Shown piece by piece: positions 63,101 through 64,000 of a stretch of 64,000 bases of DNA. The notes beneath the pieces are model-generated. The model ran no database searches. It was given only the letters and a program-made list of their open reading frames with translations, and was not told the origin of the DNA. The DNA is from Anarhynchus alexandrinus (taxonomy: Eukaryota > Chordata > Aves > Charadriiformes > Charadriidae): positions 4,938,272-5,002,271 of the forward strand of contig VUYV01000040.1 in the NCBI GenBank assembly GCA_008711295.1. The letters are read 5' to 3'. How positions within the stretch are numbered: the stretch's first letter is position 1; every line of letters starts with the position of its first letter. A program made the position numbers and the translations under genes.

Positions 63101-64000
63101 AATCTGTAGTAGTGGGGCAATATAAAAATAACACACAAAACCTGCAGCATGCAAAAGCACGTGGGGAAAAAGGTGCAGTTGTATTGGGCATTCAAGGTAC
63201 AACAAATGCAGCATAATTGAGGAATTCTCAATAAATAGTGTGTAATTACTTAAGCTTGCAAAACGTCTTTGATAAAGCCCTTCCCAAGAGGCTGTGCAGG
63301 CATAAAGTGAGAGGCAAAGTCTTGTCATGAGGGATACAGATCAGAAGCTGGCCAAAGAGACAGAAAAAACAAGAGTAGGAACAAGCAAGTACTTTCCATC
63401 TCAGATGAGCGATGGGATTGGAGGCCACGTGCTGATAATTGTATTGAAAACAGAGTGAGTAATGATATAGCAAAACCCACAAAAGACACGCAATGATTTG
63501 CCTGAAAAAAATATATACGTCAAGAGGTGTTTTAGAGGAACCAAACACAAGGAAGTCAGCTAGGCACTATGATTGCAGTGCTAACAAATCCCAAAACAAG
63601 GGGTTTTGCAGAGGATGGGATGAATGGCTCGTGCAGCAAAGATCTGGCAGTGTGGCACTGCATCCAAGGGGACAGGGAAGCCAATTAAAGGTTAGCCTGA
63701 ATAAGGGAGAAGAGAAAAAAACTATGATATCGCAGGCCTCTTCGAAAAGCCAACCCCTCACCTGACATACCATGCTCTGAATTAGTCACCCCATCCTCCC
63801 CAAGCAATATAAAAGCACAGCAAAAATAGGACAATGAGCATCATCAGGAACATTATGAAGTTGCTCATAGGAACCAGCGCTGAAAAAGCTTTGGATTGCT
63901 CACTGGGGAGGAGAGGCAGTTATGTAGGAGCATTACAAAGCTCATGAATTTTACAGAGGGGGTAGGTGGACAGGTTCTGTGAGCTCTGCTCCATGATACG

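Larger units (their letters stand above)
49096..64000 (-). other. ENOX1: ENOX1 upstream intron (partial)
   Basis: Non-coding sequence 5' of the CKSC exon, at least 14.9 kb. It contains MIR-like SINEs (50345-50492 and about 52138-52265), a GC-rich patch (51040-51190), TA/CA/GA simple repeats (54498-54546), an alternating purine-pyrimidine stretch (55963-56008), a polypurine tract (57165-57272), a 60-bp tandem duplication (59464-59583) and a CR1 (59768-60186). I found no exon encoding the ENOX1 N terminus, so that exon should lie beyond 64000. Confidence 0.75.

Noticed and set aside
1..64000. tRNA, rRNA, CRISPR, phage or bacterial features
   Set aside because: Nothing of the kind was recognised. 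Gene structure, CR1 elements and splice sites show a vertebrate nuclear genome.
49096..64000. ENOX1 N-terminal coding exon
   Set aside because: Searched by eye on the minus strand for the expected N-terminal peptide ahead of DSICVPGF; no frame with a suitable donor in phase 1 was found.

Overview
This is vertebrate nuclear DNA, almost certainly from a bird. It is AT-rich and intron-dominated, with no operon-like gene packing. It carries several CR1 non-LTR retrotransposon copies with the typical ATTCTATG-type 3' repeats, plus a few decayed MIR-like SINEs. The species cannot be fixed from the sequence alone.

The only protein-coding gene I can support is ENOX1 (ecto-NOX disulfide-thiol exchanger 1), on the minus strand. 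Six internal coding exons are present. In transcript order they are 49095-48922, 46953-46747, 39508-39275, 26763-26551, 10843-10737 and 7455-7338. All have AG acceptors and GT donors, and their phases join without a break to give 351 codons. They encode the linker before the RRM with a CKSC motif, the whole RRM-type domain, a charged helical region and the acidic EEEMEMSDD segment. The N-terminal exon(s) should lie above 64000. The coiled-coil and C-terminal exons should lie below position 1. Neither set was seen here.

Layout: 1-7337 is the intron 3' of the last visible exon (two CR1s, one MIR, one assembly join). 7456-10736 is a short intron with a small CpG-dense patch and conserved-looking AT-rich sequence. 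10844-26550 and 26764-39274 are long introns with simple repeats, a large TTCTC array, a MIR and a CR1. 39509-46746 and 46954-48921 are introns disturbed by a 174-N gap and four single-N joins with duplicated flanks. 49096-64000 is a long upstream intron with two MIR-like SINEs, a CR1, a 60-bp tandem duplication and a GC-rich patch.

Most of the unexpected structure is assembly-level. Five of the seven single N characters sit between or beside near-identical copies of flanking sequence, in four duplicated pairs or joins. One of these, at 3019-3664, looks like two alleles of a CR1 insertion site placed end to end. I found no convincing undescribed biological system. The best biological leads are the intronic CpG patch near 8.1-8.26 kb, the possible polymorphic CR1, and the conserved-looking non-coding blocks. 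I found no convincing tRNA, rRNA or CRISPR feature and no second gene.
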